A DNA stretch of 61,472 nucleotides from Gudongella sp046224405 (GCF_046224405.1 NZ_JBJXRK010000011.1:1-61472); one strand, 5' to 3'; counted from the stretch's first letter, positions 52,486 to 61,060 are shown. Program-made: numbers and translations. Notes: generated by a model from the sequence alone, not told the origin.

Positions 52486-53652
52486 CTATTGGATGTTCAC
52501 AATTTTCATTCCTTCTATCGCTTCCTGTATCAAGGTTTCTATATCCAAAGCCCTTTCTGATTCCTCTATATCCTCAATCTTGGGCCTTGTTACTGGGTGC
52601 TTCGGTAGAAATACACTGCAGCAATCCTCGAATGGTTTGATGGATGTTTCATAGGTTTCAATATCCTTTGAAATCTCAATGATGTCAACCTTGTCCATTC
52701 CAATGAGTGGTCTTAATATTGGCATTTGCACGGATCTGTTTATGACATCCACACTATAGATTGTCTGGCTGGCAACCTGTCCCAGATTCTCTCCTGTTAT
52801 CAATACCTGATACCCTCTTTTTTTGCTGATTTCCTCAGCGATTCTCATCATAAACCTTCTGGACAGTATGGTCATTTCATCCTCCGGACAATTCTTGCTG
52901 ATCTCCTTCTGGATGTTCAATAGATTTATGCTGTATATCATCATAGGTCCGGTATACATTGATACAATCTTGGCTAAATCCAGCACTTTTTCTTCTGCTC
53001 TTTGAGAAGTAAAGGGATATGAATGAAAATGAACCGCATCAACCTCCACTCCTCTTTTGGCCATCATGAAGCCCGCTACAGGGCTGTCTATGCCTCCGGA
53101 CAGCAACAGGAGTCCCTTCCCATTGGTACCTATTGGAAGACCTCCATAGGCCTTGGTCCTGTCAATGTAAACATAGCCATATTCCTTTATATCCACATAT
53201 AGCATGAAGTCAGGATTATGAACATCCACCTTCAGATTCTCAGTGTTCTTAAGAACATAACCTCCCACATCCCTTGATATTTCAGGGGATTTCAAAGGAT
53301 ACCTCTTGTCTGACCTGCTGGTTTCAACCTTGAATGTGGTCATTTTATCACCATGGAGCTTCTCCTTTACAAGGGTTAGTCCAGCCTCCCTGATATCTTC
53401 CATTTCCCTGCTTGTTCTGATGCATGGGCTTATATATACCAAGCCGAAAACCTTCCTAAGCCTTTTGATGGCATCCTCCTGATGGTCATGAAGTCCCTCG
53501 AGATATATCTTACCCTGCTCCTTGTATATACTATATTCCCCAAAATCTCTAAGAACTCTTTTCATATTCTTGATCAATCTGTCCTCGAAATACTTTCTAT
53601 TCAAACCCTTAAGGACGATTTCCCCTAGACTTACACTGATTACTCTTTCCAA
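52486..53652 (-). CDS. thiI: tRNA 4-thiouridine synthase ThiI
   Basis: A 388-residue protein. N-terminal ferredoxin-like and THUMP domain (about 1-165) for tRNA binding, then the PP-loop adenylation domain with SGGIDSP (185-191). No C-terminal rhodanese domain, as in many Gram-positive ThiI proteins, which work with a dedicated cysteine desulfurase; such a gene is immediately upstream. A Cys pair sits in PFEDCCSVFLPKHP. The start is TTG 53652 with ATGAGGAGATGATGTA upstream. Confidence 0.95.
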   Translation of the reverse strand: MERVISVSLGEIVLKGLNRKYFEDRLIKNMKRVLRDFGEYSIYKEQGKIYLEGLHDHQEDAIKRLRKVFGLVYISPCIRTSREMEDIREAGLTLVKEKLHGDKMTTFKVETSRSDKRYPLKSPEISRDVGGYVLKNTENLKVDVHNPDFMLYVDIKEYGYVYIDRTKAYGGLPIGTNGKGLLLLSGGIDSPVAGFMMAKRGVEVDAVHFHSYPFTSQRAEEKVLDLAKIVSMYTGPMMIYSINLLNIQKEISKNCPEDEMTILSRRFMMRIAEEISKKRGYQVLITGENLGQVASQTIYSVDVINRSVQMPILRPLIGMDKVDIIEISKDIETYETSIKPFEDCCSVFLPKHPVTRPKIEDIEESERALDIETLIQEAIEGMKIVNIQ

Positions 53653-53656
53653 TACA

Positions 53657-54811
53657 TCATCTCCTCATTATGCTTCTTACATCCTCAACTGAACTCTTCA
53701 AAGCCTTAACAGTTCTAACCACATCTTCCTCGGTGATTTCATATGAAAAACAAATTCTCAATGTCCCTTCAATGTAATTATCGTCAAGTCCAATTGATTT
53801 CAATACATGACTCTTATCGGTTCCTTTGGATGAACAGGCTGAAGTTGTTGATACAAAAATATCTTCTTCCTCCAGATAGTGCAGGAGTACCTCGCCTCTT
53901 GTCCATCCAAATGACAGGTTCAGAATATAGGGAGATGACAATTCACCTGCTGGGCTATTAACAAGGACATCCTCAATCTGATCCGTTATCATCCTTGTCA
54001 TTGATTCCTTTAAAGCTCTTGCCTTTTGAGATTCCTGCTGACCCTGCTCTGAAAGAATCCTTACAGCTTCCCCGAATCCAGCTATACCAGGAATGTTTTC
54101 AGTTCCAGATCTCATCCCCATTTCCTGATTGCCACCAAATACCATTGGATATACTCTGGCTTTTTTACTGATGTATAAACCTCCCACTCCTTTAGGGCCG
54201 TGGATCTTATGTCCACTGAAGGCAAAGCTGTCTATACCGCTGGCAATCAAAGAAATTTGAACTTTACCGAAGGACTGTACACCATCAAGGTGAAAGTGCG
54301 GCCTGGAGGATCTCTTTGATAGCAGTTCCCCAATTGACTGTATATCCTGTATTGTTCCTATCTCGTTATTGACATGGATCAACGATACGAGAATTGTCTC
54401 GTCGCAAAGCTCTTCTTCAAGCTTCTGCATATCAATTCTCCCATTCTTGTCATTTGGGATCCAGGAAACTCGGAAGCCCTTTTTCTCATACTCCCTGATT
54501 GTATTCATAACAGCTGGATGTTCAATCATGGAGGTAATGATATGGTTCCCTCTGGTCTCTCTTGCCTTTAGTGCCCCCTGAATTGCTATATTGTTCCCTT
54601 CAGTGCCACCTGAAGTGAAGTAGATTTCCTCGTTCTTCACCCCTAAATAGCTGGCTATTATACTGCGGGAATTCTTCATGGCCTTTTCCGCATCCATGCC
54701 CATTCGGTGAAGAGATGATGGGTTGCCGAAATTGAATCTCAATGCCTCAGTCATTTTTTCCACAACAGGCTCACGTGGCTTGGTAGTTGAGCAGTTATCC
54801 AAATAAATCAA
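53657..54811 (-). CDS. Cysteine desulfurase (NifS/IscS type) paired with ThiI
   Basis: A 384-residue PLP enzyme that releases sulfur from cysteine. PLP Lys is K202 in SGHKIHGPKG; the catalytic Cys is C326 in STTSACSS; start MIYLDNCSTTKP is typical. It stands four bases before thiI, so it most likely serves as NifZ-type sulfur donor for 4-thiouridine rather than general cluster assembly; no iscU or sufU is near. The start is TTG 54811 with GAGGTGAGAAC upstream. Confidence 0.93.
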   Translation of the reverse strand: MIYLDNCSTTKPREPVVEKMTEALRFNFGNPSSLHRMGMDAEKAMKNSRSIIASYLGVKNEEIYFTSGGTEGNNIAIQGALKARETRGNHIITSMIEHPAVMNTIREYEKKGFRVSWIPNDKNGRIDMQKLEEELCDETILVSLIHVNNEIGTIQDIQSIGELLSKRSSRPHFHLDGVQSFGKVQISLIASGIDSFAFSGHKIHGPKGVGGLYISKKARVYPMVFGGNQEMGMRSGTENIPGIAGFGEAVRILSEQGQQESQKARALKESMTRMITDQIEDVLVNSPAGELSSPYILNLSFGWTRGEVLLHYLEEEDIFVSTTSACSSKGTDKSHVLKSIGLDDNYIEGTLRICFSYEITEEDVVRTVKALKSSVEDVRSIMRR

Positions 54812-54822
54812 GTTCTCACCTC

Positions 54823-55416
54823 TTAATATCCCATATCCTCTTCAATAATATATACATGTATGCTGGTTCCGTTAGGATTCTTGCTTAAAATGGTCTCAGC
54901 CTTACAAATCCTATCCTTGGAATCACAATCACTGCAGACACCTGTATACACACATGGAGTAGTCAAATTCAATCTCTTGGCATTTAAAGGAGCGGCAATG
55001 GTCTCAATTCTTTTGAATGCTCCCTCCACATCCTTGCAAATTTTATTTTTTCCAACAACAACAAAAACCTTCTTGTGTCCAAAAATCATTGACGCCACTC
55101 TGTTTCCTGTCCCATCCTTGTTAACAAGCTTTCCATCCTCTGTTACGGCGTTTGAACTTGTAAGATAAACATCCGATGTAGTTGCACTTTCAAGGGCAGC
55201 CTTTTTATCCTCAGCTTTCCAATGCCAGTATGTAGCGTTTCCTCTCTCCAGCAGCTCTTCATAAACACCCATGTCAAGTATAGTCATGGAGCCACCTATT
55301 CCAACTGATTCATCCATTGCTATCTCTTTCATCAGCTTCTCTTTGGCATCCTCTGCATTTTTGAACAAACTAGCTGTAAACCCATTTCTCTCAAGAGCCT
55401 TGATAACTTTATCCAT
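54823..55416 (-). CDS. LUD domain protein (lactate utilization protein-like)
   Basis: A 197-residue protein of the LUD/DUF1121 type: VGIGGSMTILDMGVYEELLERGN, TSSNAVTEDGKLVNKDGTGNRVASMIFG and KVFVVVGKNKI are family hallmarks. Four cysteines cluster in CVYTGVCSDCDSKDRIC. LUD proteins in LutC/LutB take part in lactate oxidation, but stand-alone versions like this one have no proven role. ATG 55416 has AGGGGAGATTAATA upstream. It leads the desulfurase-thiI pair, 11 bases apart. Confidence 0.86.
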   Translation of the reverse strand: MDKVIKALERNGFTASLFKNAEDAKEKLMKEIAMDESVGIGGSMTILDMGVYEELLERGNATYWHWKAEDKKAALESATTSDVYLTSSNAVTEDGKLVNKDGTGNRVASMIFGHKKVFVVVGKNKICKDVEGAFKRIETIAAPLNAKRLNLTTPCVYTGVCSDCDSKDRICKAETILSKNPNGTSIHVYIIEEDMGY

Positions 55417-55509
55417 TATTAATCTCCCCTTTCTCATCATTCTTATTATACTTTAAATAGTCTTCTATTTAAACTCCATTTTGTTAAATGATAAACTTTA
55501 TCATTTGTG

Positions 55510-55538
55510 TTGCAATAAAATAACATATTTGTTATAAT
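55510..55538 (+). promoter_or_regulatory. Promoter of the candidate small RNA
   Basis: TTGCAA (55510-55515) and TATAAT (55533-55538) are 17 bases apart and point into a stretch with no ORF that ends in a terminator. Confidence 0.7.
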
Positions 55539-55544
55539 CAATAT

Positions 55545-55664
55545 GAGGTTATCCCCCTGGTAACCTCGAGTTAGATCTCTATTCCCAATACCCCTTTTGA
55601 ACGGTTATGTTCCGTCCTATAGTATTAGGATGAGAGGCTCCAAATTTTGGAGCCTTCTTTTTTT
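55545..55664 (+). ncRNA. Candidate C-rich small RNA, about 120 nt
   Basis: The 342-base gap between the LUD gene and the asparaginase gene holds a complete non-coding unit: promoter, about 120 bases with no ORF of note, and a terminator. The 5' hairpin GAGGTTA/TAACCTC (55545-55551 and 55561-55567) displays a CCCCC-containing loop; a second unpaired tract ATTCCCAATACCCC follows (about 55581-55594); then TCCTA/TAGGA (55615-55630). CTCT and AGAG blocks may close the centre. C-rich single-stranded tracts are typical of Firmicutes sRNAs that pair with Shine-Dalgarno sequences. I could not match it to a named family. Confidence 0.6.
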
Positions 55665-55665
55665 G
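55635..55665 (+). terminator. Terminator of the candidate small RNA
   Basis: GGCTCCAAA and TTTGGAGCC pair, followed by CTTCTTTTTTT. It separates the RNA from the asparaginase gene, which has its own -10-like TATAAT at 55700-55705. Confidence 0.85.
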
Positions 55666-55758
55666 TTGAAGGTTCCACATAATTGTGTTACGCTTTTTAT
55701 ATAATAAAGAATTGTTTTTCAACTTAAAGGTTTTGTAAAATAAATAGGAGGTGGCCAG

Positions 55759-56745
55759 ATGACAAAAAAATTGGCAATAATTTTCACTGGTGGCACAATA
55801 TCAATGAAGATTGACCCAGAGATCCATGCTGCAATACCAGCTTTGAATGCCGATGAAATTGTAAGCACCCTTAAGAACATCGAGGATATTGCAGACTTTG
55901 AGTTAATAAACTATGCAAATCTTCCCAGCCCTCATATTACACCAGCCATAATGATGGATATTTTTCACCTTGTGAAGGACAAGCTAGCAGACCCAACAAT
56001 TGATGGTGTTATTGTAACCCATGGAACTGATACCATGGAGGAGACAGCCTATGTACTGGATCTTCTGATAGATTCAAACAAGCCAGTGGTTGTCGTGGGA
56101 GCCATGAGGAACTTCTCTGAGCTAGGCTATGATGGAGCAAGCAATCTTTCTGCAGCAATCTGTACTGCTGTATCAGACCTATCCAAAGGCAAGGGCGTAC
56201 TTGTGGTCATGAATAATGAAGTAAATGCTGCAAGTCAAGTAACCAAGACAAACACACTCTCACTTGATACCTTCAAATCCCCTGAATTTGGCCCACTTGG
56301 AATCGTTGATAACGATGAGGTCATTTACTACAGAAATATTGTATCCAGACAGGTTATAGACACAGATAGATTGGAAGAAAAAGTCGCATTGCTAAAATCA
56401 GGTGCAGGTATGGAGTCTGATATACTGGACTTTTATATTAAAGAAGGCTACAAGGGCATTGTTATTGAGGCCATGGGTCGTGGAAATTTACCACCAGCAA
56501 TGGTTCCGGGTGTCAAAAGGGCAATTGAAAATAATATCCCCGTAGTAATGGTCTCAAGATGCAACACAGGCAGAGTTCTTTACACCTACGGCTACGAGGG
56601 AGGCGGTATGCAGCTCAGGGATATGGGTGTGATTCTCGGTGGAAATCTACCGGGTCAAAAGGCTAGAATGAAGCTGATGCTCATATTGGGAAAAACCACT
56701 GTTTACGATGAAGTAAGGGAACTGTTTGAATTGAATCTGTTTTAG
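55759..56745 (+). CDS. L-asparaginase, cytoplasmic type
   Basis: A 328-residue asparaginase. Catalytic Thr13 lies in IFTGGTIS, and the second Thr and Asp in VTHGTDTMEET. It has no signal peptide, so it should act inside the cell, turning Asn into Asp and ammonia. Length fits the family. AGGAGGTGGCCAG precedes the ATG. It is monocistronic. Together with the threonine-synthase-like enzyme next to it, it hints at amino-acid catabolism, though the two are on opposite strands. Confidence 0.92.
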   Translation: MTKKLAIIFTGGTISMKIDPEIHAAIPALNADEIVSTLKNIEDIADFELINYANLPSPHITPAIMMDIFHLVKDKLADPTIDGVIVTHGTDTMEETAYVLDLLIDSNKPVVVVGAMRNFSELGYDGASNLSAAICTAVSDLSKGKGVLVVMNNEVNAASQVTKTNTLSLDTFKSPEFGPLGIVDNDEVIYYRNIVSRQVIDTDRLEEKVALLKSGAGMESDILDFYIKEGYKGIVIEAMGRGNLPPAMVPGVKRAIENNIPVVMVSRCNTGRVLYTYGYEGGGMQLRDMGVILGGNLPGQKARMKLMLILGKTTVYDEVRELFELNLF

Positions 56746-56753
56746 ACTCTAAG

Positions 56754-56775
56754 GGCGCCTGGATTATAGGCGCCT
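56754..56775 (+). terminator. Hairpin after the asparaginase gene
   Basis: GGCGCCT and AGGCGCC pair around seven bases shortly after the stop codon. The T-tract is poor, so terminator strength is uncertain. Confidence 0.6.
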
Positions 56776-56873
56776 CTAGTTATTGTGAATAGGAATTTTC
56801 TATTTTTTTGTAACATGAAATTTAAATGCTTGAGCATCATAAAAACTACCTTGTTTCATCTTCTGATGCTTTC

Positions 56874-58067
56874 TTATCTCAGTCTCTTTTCAAGCTCCTC
56901 AATATTACAGCTTTCCACCGGGATTGTATGGTGCTTTAGGCTTTCTGTGAATTTCAACCCCGATGCTGTAGCAATACAAACAACTTCAGAATTTGAGTCT
57001 ATTTTCCCTTCTGCCATAAGCTTATAGGCAGCCGCCAGAGATGTTGCTGATGCAGGCTGAACAAAGATTCCTGCCTTGGCCAAAATCCTCTGATGTCCGA
57101 TGATATCCTCCTCCTCTACATCTACAGCCATACCTCCATTCTTTCTGATAAGTCTTAAAACCTGATTCCCACTAGGTGGATATGGATTCTCTATTGCATG
57201 TGCTATTGTACCAAACTCGTTTAACTGCTGAACCTCCTCAGATCCGGATTCGAAGGCTCTGACTATAGGGTTGCACCCCTTGGCTTGAGATGCAATAAAT
57301 GTTGGCATCCTACTCGAAATTCCGCTGAAATAAAGTTCCCTGAAGCCTTTCTCAATACCTCTAAAATTTCCACCGGCACTTGTTGGAACTATGACATAAT
57401 CCGGCACCTTTCCACCAAGTTGCTCAAATATTTCAAAAGCTGTTGTCTTATAGCCCTCTACCCTATATGGTGCGTCAGAATTTATGAAATATATATCATT
57501 CTCTTTACCCAATCTTATACTTTCACTGTAAAGTGTCCTGTAGTTGCCCTTAACCCTGATAAGTCTTGGTCCATAAATTCCAATCGGACCAATTTTTTCT
57601 TCAGCCATTTCCTCCTTAACAAGAATTGTTGCCTGAAGACCTGCCCTTGCTGCATAAGCAGCCACAGATGCTGCCATATTCCCAGTTGAAACGGTACCTA
57701 TTTTTTTGTACCCCTTTGCTTTTGCATGGAGAAGTCCCGTTAGGGTACCCCTGTCCTTGAAGGACCAGGTGGGATTCATTCCCTCATTCTTGATATAAAG
57801 CTTGATACCTTTAGCATCCTCTATCCCGTAATCAATTTGAACCAATGGTGTGGCACCTTCTCCCAGACTTACAGCCTTATCCAGGTCCAGGAAAGGGAAA
57901 AATGAAGCATACCTGTTGAATATCCCGTTCTCCATAGGAAAATCATCGGCAATTTTACCATCGGTTATTGCCTCTACCTCAAGTGGTTCATCACAGCTAC
58001 TGCATCTGCCGGTCTCGGTCTCTTCATTGTAAAGTTCATTGCAGTTTGTACATACAAGTTTATTCAC
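56874..58067 (-). CDS. thrC: Threonine synthase-like PLP enzyme
   Basis: A 397-residue fold-type II PLP enzyme. An N-terminal zinc ribbon (C6, C9, C22, C25) is typical of class II threonine synthases. The PLP Lys is K104 in NPTWSFKDRG, and the phosphate loop is TSAGGNFRG. It is cotranscribed with an IclR regulator 13 bases upstream and has no hom or thrB neighbours, so a catabolic lyase role is possible. The threonine synthase assignment rests on the zinc ribbon and on SFKDRG. The start is GTG 58067 with GAGGAGATATCTA upstream. Confidence 0.8.
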   Translation of the reverse strand: MNKLVCTNCNELYNEETETGRCSSCDEPLEVEAITDGKIADDFPMENGIFNRYASFFPFLDLDKAVSLGEGATPLVQIDYGIEDAKGIKLYIKNEGMNPTWSFKDRGTLTGLLHAKAKGYKKIGTVSTGNMAASVAAYAARAGLQATILVKEEMAEEKIGPIGIYGPRLIRVKGNYRTLYSESIRLGKENDIYFINSDAPYRVEGYKTTAFEIFEQLGGKVPDYVIVPTSAGGNFRGIEKGFRELYFSGISSRMPTFIASQAKGCNPIVRAFESGSEEVQQLNEFGTIAHAIENPYPPSGNQVLRLIRKNGGMAVDVEEEDIIGHQRILAKAGIFVQPASATSLAAAYKLMAEGKIDSNSEVVCIATASGLKFTESLKHHTIPVESCNIEELEKRLR

Positions 58068-58080
58068 TAGATATCTCCTC

Positions 58081-58860
58081 CTACTTAAAAGTTTTCAGAT
58101 GTTCCGATGCTTCCTTGGCTATGTCCACAATTATCTTAATCCATTTCTCCTTGTTGTCACTGCTGAATCTGTTGTTTGGTCCGGATATTGACAAGCAGGC
58201 CATCACATCATCATTGGGCCCAAATACAGGAGCTGCTATACAGGACACATCCTCGTCCCTCTCCTCCACATCAAACCCATAGCCATGATCCTTTATTTTC
58301 AGCAGTTCCCTTTTAAGGTCTTCCTTGTCTGTTATGGTATTGTCAGTGAACTTTTCAAGCTTTAAACCATCAATAATTTGGTCTCTCTCATCCCGATCCT
58401 TGTACGCAAGAAATATTTTTCCACTTGCTGTACAATGCAAGGGTGCCGTCGCTCCTGTTTTGGTGAACATCTTGATAAGCTTATCGCTCTCCTCCTGGGC
58501 AACGTAAACAATCTCCTCCCCTTCAAGGATTGTGAGATTAGCCGTCTCACCTGTGTAGTCCCTCAGCTTTGAGAGATATGGCTTAAGCTCAAGAGAAATG
58601 TTATTCTGATTGTAGGCTGTCATGCCCAATTGCCACAGCTTGAGACTCAATTTATACTTTTTTGTCTTTTCATTTTGGGTAATTATGTTGGACTCCTTCA
58701 GAGTATTTAAAATATGGTAGGTAGCGCTAACTCCGTAACCTAAAGCTTCGCTTATTTCCGTTGCCCCTTGCTCCTGCTTCTGATCTGCAATATAATTGAT
58801 TATATCAAAGGCTTTCTTTACTGATCCAATTGTTTTCTTAGATTTTGATTTGTTTTCCAA
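58081..58860 (-). CDS. IclR family transcriptional regulator
   Basis: A 259-residue regulator: winged helix-turn-helix (about 12-72, SVKKAFDIINYIADQKQ, GATEISEALGYGVSATYHILNTL) and a C-terminal GAF-like effector domain (about 85-255; PLHCTASGKIFLAYKD and CIAAPVFGPNDDVMACLSISGP are family hallmarks). It is the first gene of a two-gene unit with the threonine-synthase-like enzyme and probably controls it. The effector is unknown. Confidence 0.92.
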   Translation of the reverse strand: MENKSKSKKTIGSVKKAFDIINYIADQKQEQGATEISEALGYGVSATYHILNTLKESNIITQNEKTKKYKLSLKLWQLGMTAYNQNNISLELKPYLSKLRDYTGETANLTILEGEEIVYVAQEESDKLIKMFTKTGATAPLHCTASGKIFLAYKDRDERDQIIDGLKLEKFTDNTITDKEDLKRELLKIKDHGYGFDVEERDEDVSCIAAPVFGPNDDVMACLSISGPNNRFSSDNKEKWIKIIVDIAKEASEHLKTFK

Positions 58861-58954
58861 GTTATCCCTCCGTTCATCTATTATTGTACACTATTTTTTC
58901 TATTGGTAAAAGCTATTTAAGAATAATCAATAAAACTGAGAGGTTGTTGTTCAT

Positions 58955-59938
58955 ATGCAGATTATAAAAAATGTCATAACTATTCCACTGGAATTCAAAC
59001 CATCCATCAATATTGATAATATTTGCTTCTTCGATATTGAAACAACGGGATTAAGCAGAGAATACCATCAGATCTATCTTATCGGCATACTATTTTTTAA
59101 CAGGGAATCCAATGATTGGACCCTTACTCAGCTATTAGCGGACAGCTTGAGTGATGAGGAAGATCTACTTCTTAGCTTTACAAGTATGGTGAAGGATTTT
59201 GATAGGCTTGTGACCTACAATGGAGACTCCTTCGACATCCCCTTTGTAAAAAAAAGACTTGAGAAGTTCGGTCACTATTGGGATGTGGACACTTCACTTG
59301 ATTTGTACAAGCTTATGAGAGAGAACAGAGATATTCTGGAGATACCTGATCTGAAGCTAAAGACCTTGGAAAAACATCTTGGGATTTTCAGGGATGATTT
59401 GATATCTGGTAAGGATTGTATAGACCTTTATAAATCCTATACTGTCACAAAAAGTGATGACACACTAAATCCAATCCTTCAGCATAATTACGATGACCTT
59501 CAATACATGCCGCATTTACTGCGAATCTATAATATTATTGATAGGCATAAAACAATAAAAATAGAAGCCGTAGAGCCAAATGTGATGCTATATCTGAACA
59601 GTATAGACTTTTACGAAGGTAAGCTTTCCATTGATGGTAGCTACAATCCAAACTTCAAGATTCCATGGATGTACTTCAGGCCAATGTACTCTTTTATGCT
59701 GGATAAGAACAACTTGTTCAGATTTACAATTGAAACAAAAAAAGCCCGATTATCCCAAGATATTCTGGCTGACATAGTAGATACTAGATTGATAGACGAA
59801 CTGGATATAGAAAGCGATCTTTCCCCCCATGAATCCCCAAGTGGGATACTAATCCTTAGGGCAAACAGGAATATTTATCTGCAAAACATTAAACTAATAA
59901 TTGAAAATCTGTTTCTGTTTCATTATGGAAAACATTAA
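58955..59938 (+). CDS. Ribonuclease H-like exonuclease domain protein (YprB-like)
   Basis: A 327-residue DEDD-type nuclease. D27 and E29 in FFDIETTGL, the second Asp in YNGDSFDIPF (91-94) and the last in HNYDDLQYM (177-183) form the metal site. The C-terminal 130 residues are not recognised. Homologues are found next to RecQ-like or tetratricopeptide genes in Firmicutes, with no proven function. It is a single-gene unit with a terminator at 59950-59980. Confidence 0.85.
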   Translation: MQIIKNVITIPLEFKPSINIDNICFFDIETTGLSREYHQIYLIGILFFNRESNDWTLTQLLADSLSDEEDLLLSFTSMVKDFDRLVTYNGDSFDIPFVKKRLEKFGHYWDVDTSLDLYKLMRENRDILEIPDLKLKTLEKHLGIFRDDLISGKDCIDLYKSYTVTKSDDTLNPILQHNYDDLQYMPHLLRIYNIIDRHKTIKIEAVEPNVMLYLNSIDFYEGKLSIDGSYNPNFKIPWMYFRPMYSFMLDKNNLFRFTIETKKARLSQDILADIVDTRLIDELDIESDLSPHESPSGILILRANRNIYLQNIKLIIENLFLFHYGKH

Positions 59939-59949
59939 AAAAAATCAGT

Positions 59950-59980
59950 AAAAAAAAACAAACCTACGGGTTTGTTTTTT
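59950..59980 (+). terminator. Terminator of the YprB-like gene
   Basis: AAACAAACC and GGTTTGTTT pair around four bases with a T-run after. Confidence 0.85.
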
Positions 59981-59983
59981 GTG

Positions 59984-60060
59984 TGGTGGGCCTTCAGGGA
60001 CTCGAACCCCGGACCTACCGGTTATGAGCCGGGCGCTCTAACCAACTGAGCTAAAGGCCC
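59984..60060 (-). tRNA. tRNA with CAT anticodon, probably tRNA-Ile2 (lysidine type)
   Basis: A 77-base gene with encoded CCA; loop CTCATAA. Acceptor GGGCCTT has C4 and C5, and the loop has A37 and A38, features recognised by the lysidine synthase TilS in characterised systems; Gram-positive elongator tRNA-Met normally has a GGCGG-type acceptor. Elongator Met is the alternative. Identical to the copy at 60376-60452. It is the last gene of the tRNA cluster. Confidence 0.85.
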
Positions 60061-60084
60061 TTAAATCATTGATTATGATTTAAG

Positions 60085-60161
<77 letters not shown>

Positions 60162-60165
60162 GGGT

Positions 60166-60239
60166 TGGCAGGGGTGGAAGGAATCGAACCCTCATCGACG
60201 GTTTTGGAGACCGTTGTTATACCGTTTAACTACACCCCT
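60166..60239 (-). tRNA. tRNA-Trp (anticodon CCA)
   Basis: A 74-base gene with encoded CCA; stem ACGGT/ACCGT encloses CTCCAAA. Acceptor AGGGGTG is typical of Firmicutes tRNA-Trp. Confidence 0.94.
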
Positions 60240-60276
60240 ATGAAAAAAAACTAAAAAAAAAATTTTTACATCTTAA

Positions 60277-60352
60277 TGGTGCCCAGAGCCGGAATCGAAC
60301 CAGCGACACGTGGATTTTCAGTCCACTGCTCTACCGACTGAGCTATCTGGGC
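60277..60352 (-). tRNA. tRNA-Phe (anticodon GAA)
   Basis: A 76-base gene with encoded CCA; stem GTGGA/TCCAC encloses CTGAAAA. Confidence 0.94.
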
Positions 60353-60375
60353 TAATGATGATGCCATTATGTAGT

Positions 60376-60452
60376 TGGTGGGCCTTCAGGGACTCGAACC
60401 CCGGACCTACCGGTTATGAGCCGGGCGCTCTAACCAACTGAGCTAAAGGCCC
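60376..60452 (-). tRNA. tRNA with CAT anticodon, second identical copy
   Basis: A 77-base gene identical base for base to the one at 59984-60060, including encoded CCA. The same TilS-type features favour tRNA-Ile2 over elongator tRNA-Met. Confidence 0.85.
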
Positions 60453-60461
60453 CCATACTAT

Positions 60462-60552
60462 TGGCGGAGAAGGAGGGATTTGAACCCTCGCGCCCCGTGA
60501 AGGACCTACTCCCTTAGCAGGGGAGCCTCTTCAGCCACTTGAGTACTTCTCC
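60462..60552 (-). tRNA. tRNA-Ser (anticodon GCT)
   Basis: A 91-base class II gene with long variable arm and encoded CCA; stem CTCCC/GGGAG with loop CTGCTAA. Confidence 0.93.
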
Positions 60553-60555
60553 TTT

Positions 60556-60644
60556 TGGCGGAGAGGGTGGGATTCGAACCCACGTGGGCGTTAACCCTAA
60601 CGGTTTTCAAGACCGCCCCGTTATGACCACTTCGGTACCTCTCC
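60556..60644 (-). tRNA. tRNA-Ser (anticodon TGA)
   Basis: An 89-base class II gene with encoded CCA; the stem GCGGT/AACCG region encloses CTTGAAA. It lies only three bases from tRNA-Ser(GCT). Confidence 0.93.
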
Positions 60645-60651
60645 ATGAAAC

Positions 60652-60727
60652 TGGTGACCCATCCGCGACTCGAACGCGGGACACCCTGATTAAAAGTCAG
60701 GTGCTCTGCCAACTGAGCTAATGGGTC
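60652..60727 (-). tRNA. tRNA-Lys (anticodon TTT)
   Basis: A 76-base gene with encoded CCA; stem CCTGA/TCAGG encloses CTTTTAA; acceptor GACCCAT/ATGGGTC is complete. Confidence 0.94.
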
Positions 60728-60787
60728 ATATTGAATTCAATCTAAAATGTTTATAATACTCAAGTACTCCTGCCTGGGAAAATAAAA

Positions 60788-60864
60788 TGGCTGGGGTGAC
60801 AGGACTCGAACCTGTGGAATGCTAGAGTCAAAGTCTAGTGCCTTACCGACTTGGCTACACCCCA
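60788..60864 (-). tRNA. tRNA-Gln (anticodon TTG)
   Basis: A 77-base gene with encoded CCA; stem CTAGA/TCTAG encloses CTTTGAC; acceptor TGGGGTG is typical of tRNA-Gln. Confidence 0.93.
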
Positions 60865-60870
60865 ACAATA

Positions 60871-60947
60871 TGGTGCACCTAGGAGGATTCGAACCCCCGG
60901 CACACGGATTAGAAGTCCGTTGCTCTATCCAACTGAGCTATAGGTGC
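60871..60947 (-). tRNA. tRNA-Arg (anticodon TCT)
   Basis: A 77-base gene with encoded CCA; stem ACGGA/TCCGT encloses CTTCTAA. Confidence 0.94.
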
Positions 60948-60960
60948 ATGTGTTGTTAAA

Positions 60961-61034
60961 TGGAGCGGGTGAAGGGAATCGAACCCTCGCAACCAGCTTG
61001 GAAGGCTGGGGCTCTACCACTGAGCTACACCCGC
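60961..61034 (-). tRNA. tRNA-Gly (anticodon TCC)
   Basis: A 74-base gene with encoded CCA; stem CCAGC/GCTGG encloses CTTCCAA. Confidence 0.94.
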
Positions 61035-61060
61035 ATATTGATATGTTGTTTTAAAAGAAA

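Noticed and set aside
55545..55664. Idea that this RNA is a riboswitch of the asparaginase gene
   Set aside because: A strong terminator ends the unit and the asparaginase gene has its own -10-like element downstream; no alternative antiterminator pairing was evident.
60506..60721. Open frames inside the tRNA cluster on both strands
   Set aside because: They lie across tRNA-Ser and tRNA-Lys genes; such frames are a familiar artefact of tRNA arrays and have no ribosome binding sites.
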